DNA of 57,358 nt from Verrucomicrobiota bacterium (GTDB lineage Bacteria > Verrucomicrobiota > Verrucomicrobiia > Chthoniobacterales > UBA10450): positions 5,741-63,098 of the forward strand of contig QHQA01000066.1 of the NCBI GenBank assembly GCA_003219695.1, read 5' to 3'. A program made the position numbers and the translations under genes. The notes below the pieces were generated by a model that was not told where the DNA came from, did not search any database, and saw only the letters and a program-made list of their open reading frames with translations. Below, one piece after another: positions 56,069 to 57,358 of the stretch. The number at the start of each line of letters is the position of its first letter. The stretch's first letter is position 1.

Positions 56069-56427
56069 CAGACCTACTCGATACCAACGTTGCTCTTTAT
56101 CTGCTCGGTGGCCGGTTGGCCGAACCACCTCCCGCTGGAAGCTATGGCGTGTCGGTGATCACCGAAATGGAGCTGCTCGCATGGCCGTCCCTCACAACCC
56201 GGGAAGAAAAGAAGGTGCGCGAATTCCTCGCGCAACTTGTGATTTGCGAATTGACCCCATCCATTCGTGCACGAGCGGTGCAACTGAGGAGAGAACAACA
56301 TTTAAAACTGCCGGATGCTATCGTCTGCGCCACCGCGATCGAGTTTGGCGTGGAGCTTTGGACGAACGATACGAGCCTTGCCAAAGTGCCCGGACTCACC
56401 TGTCGCAACGCGAAGCTTTCGACTTAA
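56065..56427 (+). CDS. vapC: VapC-type PIN-domain toxin ribonuclease
   Basis: 120 aa. DLLDTNVALYLLGGRL gives the first catalytic Asp, VSVITEMELLAWPS the Glu, HLKLPDAIVCATAIEFGVEL the second Asp pair and LWTNDTSLAKVPGL the last, in full PIN order. It should cut RNA and be neutralised by the upstream antitoxin. Its 3' end overlaps by four bases the stop of the minus-strand orphan antitoxin. Confidence 0.9.
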   Translation: MTDLLDTNVALYLLGGRLAEPPPAGSYGVSVITEMELLAWPSLTTREEKKVREFLAQLVICELTPSIRARAVQLRREQHLKLPDAIVCATAIEFGVELWTNDTSLAKVPGLTCRNAKLST

Positions 56428-56690
56428 TAGCGAGCGGAAGCTTTCTGACGACGAAACTCATGAAGTCGCTCGCTGACCCGCTCGAGGGTTCCATCCCACG
56501 GCTCGAGCAATTCAGGATGGGCGAGAGCGAAATCGCGGCGGTGCACGACTTCAGCCTCTTGCTCCGCGGTCAGATCGTCCGACCCGTCCCCTAGCAGTTC
56601 CTGCCGATTCTCTTCAAACCAGACCGCCAGCCGCTGCCGCTGCTCGGGTGTGAGGCCGAGAATCGCTTGTTCCAATTGTTCCAAGCTCAT
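56424..56690 (-). CDS. Addiction-module antitoxin (TIGR02574-like), orphan
   Basis: 88 aa. LEQLEQAILGLTPEQRQRLA opens it, as in the short antitoxins that pair with ParE/RelE toxins; RRDFALAHPELLEPWDGTLE and a basic RVSERLHEFRRQKAS follow. The toxin expected directly downstream is absent: vapC occupies that position on the other strand, and a truncated ParE frame lies 560 bases on. The antitoxin may still be expressed. Confidence 0.8.
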   Translation of the reverse strand: MSLEQLEQAILGLTPEQRQRLAVWFEENRQELLGDGSDDLTAEQEAEVVHRRDFALAHPELLEPWDGTLERVSERLHEFRRQKASARY

Positions 56691-56782
56691 GCGCCTAGTC
56701 TATCAAAGGTCGGCCGCCTGGCGAACCGGAAATTGCTGACGCCGTTGCAAAAACTGAATCTCAAACCGCGATGAAAACACCG

Positions 56783-56839
56783 ATGCAACCTGACCCTCGC
56801 GACTACGAAATCCGCATCTGTCGGGGGAGCGTATGCATC
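56783..56839. repeat. Direct repeat D2, right of the toxin-antitoxin cluster
   Basis: ATGCAACCTGACCCTCGCGA then CTACGAAATCCGCATCTGTC and GGGGGAGC; direct-orientation partner of 55525-55581. The rest of 56691-56981 has no gene I can support. Confidence 0.7.
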
Positions 56840-56981
56840 TCGTCGGACCGCCGTCGCCCCTGGCTCACCGTAACTTTCCCGGCACGTCATAGTCTTGACG
56901 ACGACGGCAACGCTTCAACAAATCACGCGGCGCCTGTTAACTGCCAGTCCGGTCGCAGACTCGCCGCGGAGAGCTCGGAAC

Positions 56982-57358
56982 TCAATCCAATGGATGCCGC
57001 CACTTCAGGCCGGGGAACCGCGCAAACCCGCGATCGAGCGTTAACCATTCACAACCAAGCTCGATCGCCAACGCGGCGTGGAACGCGTCCGGCACAAGAT
57101 TGCCCCGCGCATCGCTTCGCCGGCAGAGATCGATAAAAATCTTCCAGTGACCCGCGCCCGGCCCGAGAAGATGCACTTCTTCACGAGAGCGAAAGTCTTC
57201 CAGAAAATCGAGCGCCTGAGCCAGTGGCGTCGGTTTCTTGAAAATCTTCGGATGCGTGATCACGCGCAGGCAACCGCTCAAGGCGAGTTCCGACACGGCG
57301 ACTCCAGCGGGATTGCGCAGGGCTGCTTCCAGCCACGACTTGATCTCTCGATGTTGAT
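56982..57358 (-). CDS. PIN-domain (VapC-like) toxin, N-terminus beyond right edge
   Basis: The frame is open to the window edge; at least 125 aa are visible. VAVSELALSGCLRVITHPKI holds the catalytic Glu, then LVPDAFHAALAIELGCEWL and TLDRGFARFPGLKW supply the distal Asp residues, all as in PIN toxins with the ...SELVLSGFLRV... signature. The first Asp (usually within ten residues of the start) is off the window. The GTG at 57296 is unlikely to be the true start because homology extends upstream of it. Its antitoxin would also lie to the right. Confidence 0.82.
   Translation of the reverse strand, partial: QHREIKSWLEAALRNPAGVAVSELALSGCLRVITHPKIFKKPTPLAQALDFLEDFRSREEVHLLGPGAGHWKIFIDLCRRSDARGNLVPDAFHAALAIELGCEWLTLDRGFARFPGLKWRHPLD

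Overview
The window looks like a chromosomal segment of a soil-type Verrucomicrobiota bacterium (Chthoniobacterales/Spartobacteria-like). This is an inference from content: an ECF sigma factor with an N-terminal FTTTHWSVVL motif, an elongation factor P with a TPGNLRAF loop, GYF_2-YIP1 and DUF2752 proteins, DUF2891, a large Asp-box (VPS10-like) exported protein, YXWGXW-type secreted proteins and many short palindromic intergenic repeats. I saw no rRNA, tRNA or CRISPR array.

Layout. 1-10.9 kb: partial sigma factor, an MFS transporter with an apparent internal deletion, small exported proteins, a methyltransferase-Mrr fusion with a membrane partner, a PAP2 phosphatase, an HpnL-like membrane protein and a small kinase. 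11-21.7 kb: a metal-dependent hydrolase, AlkA-type glycosylase, and an envelope polysaccharide set (sugar-nucleotide epimerase, sulfotransferase, PAP2, GT39, GT2), then a PTS IIA domain. 21.7-34.8 kb: argS, treY, a membrane metalloprotease, efp, kdsD, a glycosyltransferase, a class A PBP and a MidA-type methyltransferase. 34.9-37.8 kb: molybdenum cofactor genes (fdhD, MOSC, mobA) and a GH25 lysozyme. 37.8-47.7 kb: DUF2891, a 1091-aa Asp-box protein, a GH47 mannosidase-like lipoprotein and a xylFGH-type sugar ABC operon. 47.7-51.9 kb: korA and korB (2-oxoacid:ferredoxin oxidoreductase), separated by an inverted membrane-protein gene. 52-57.4 kb: an accessory end with a YXWGXW protein, a two-gene small-protein pair, a high-GC3 POT transporter, and a toxin-antitoxin cluster (complete VapBC, a ParE remnant, an orphan antitoxin, a partial PIN toxin).

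The most striking theme is the repeat landscape. One family reads TGTAGC-[hairpin]-spacer-[hairpin]-GCTACA: hairpin stems differ between copies but stay self-complementary, while the loops (TGT/ACA or TCCC/GGGA-like) are conserved. A 48-bp relative sits in frame inside argS, and others supply stop codons or C-terminal tails to neighbouring genes. A second family (GTCATCCTGAGC...GGAATGAC) supplies the ATG of two unrelated genes. A third consists of iterated 7-8-mer words, often arranged as inverted halves. The other notable observations are the class A PBP whose transpeptidase SxxK motif is replaced by TAML, and a VapBC module lying inside what seems to be a disrupted antitoxin-ParE operon.
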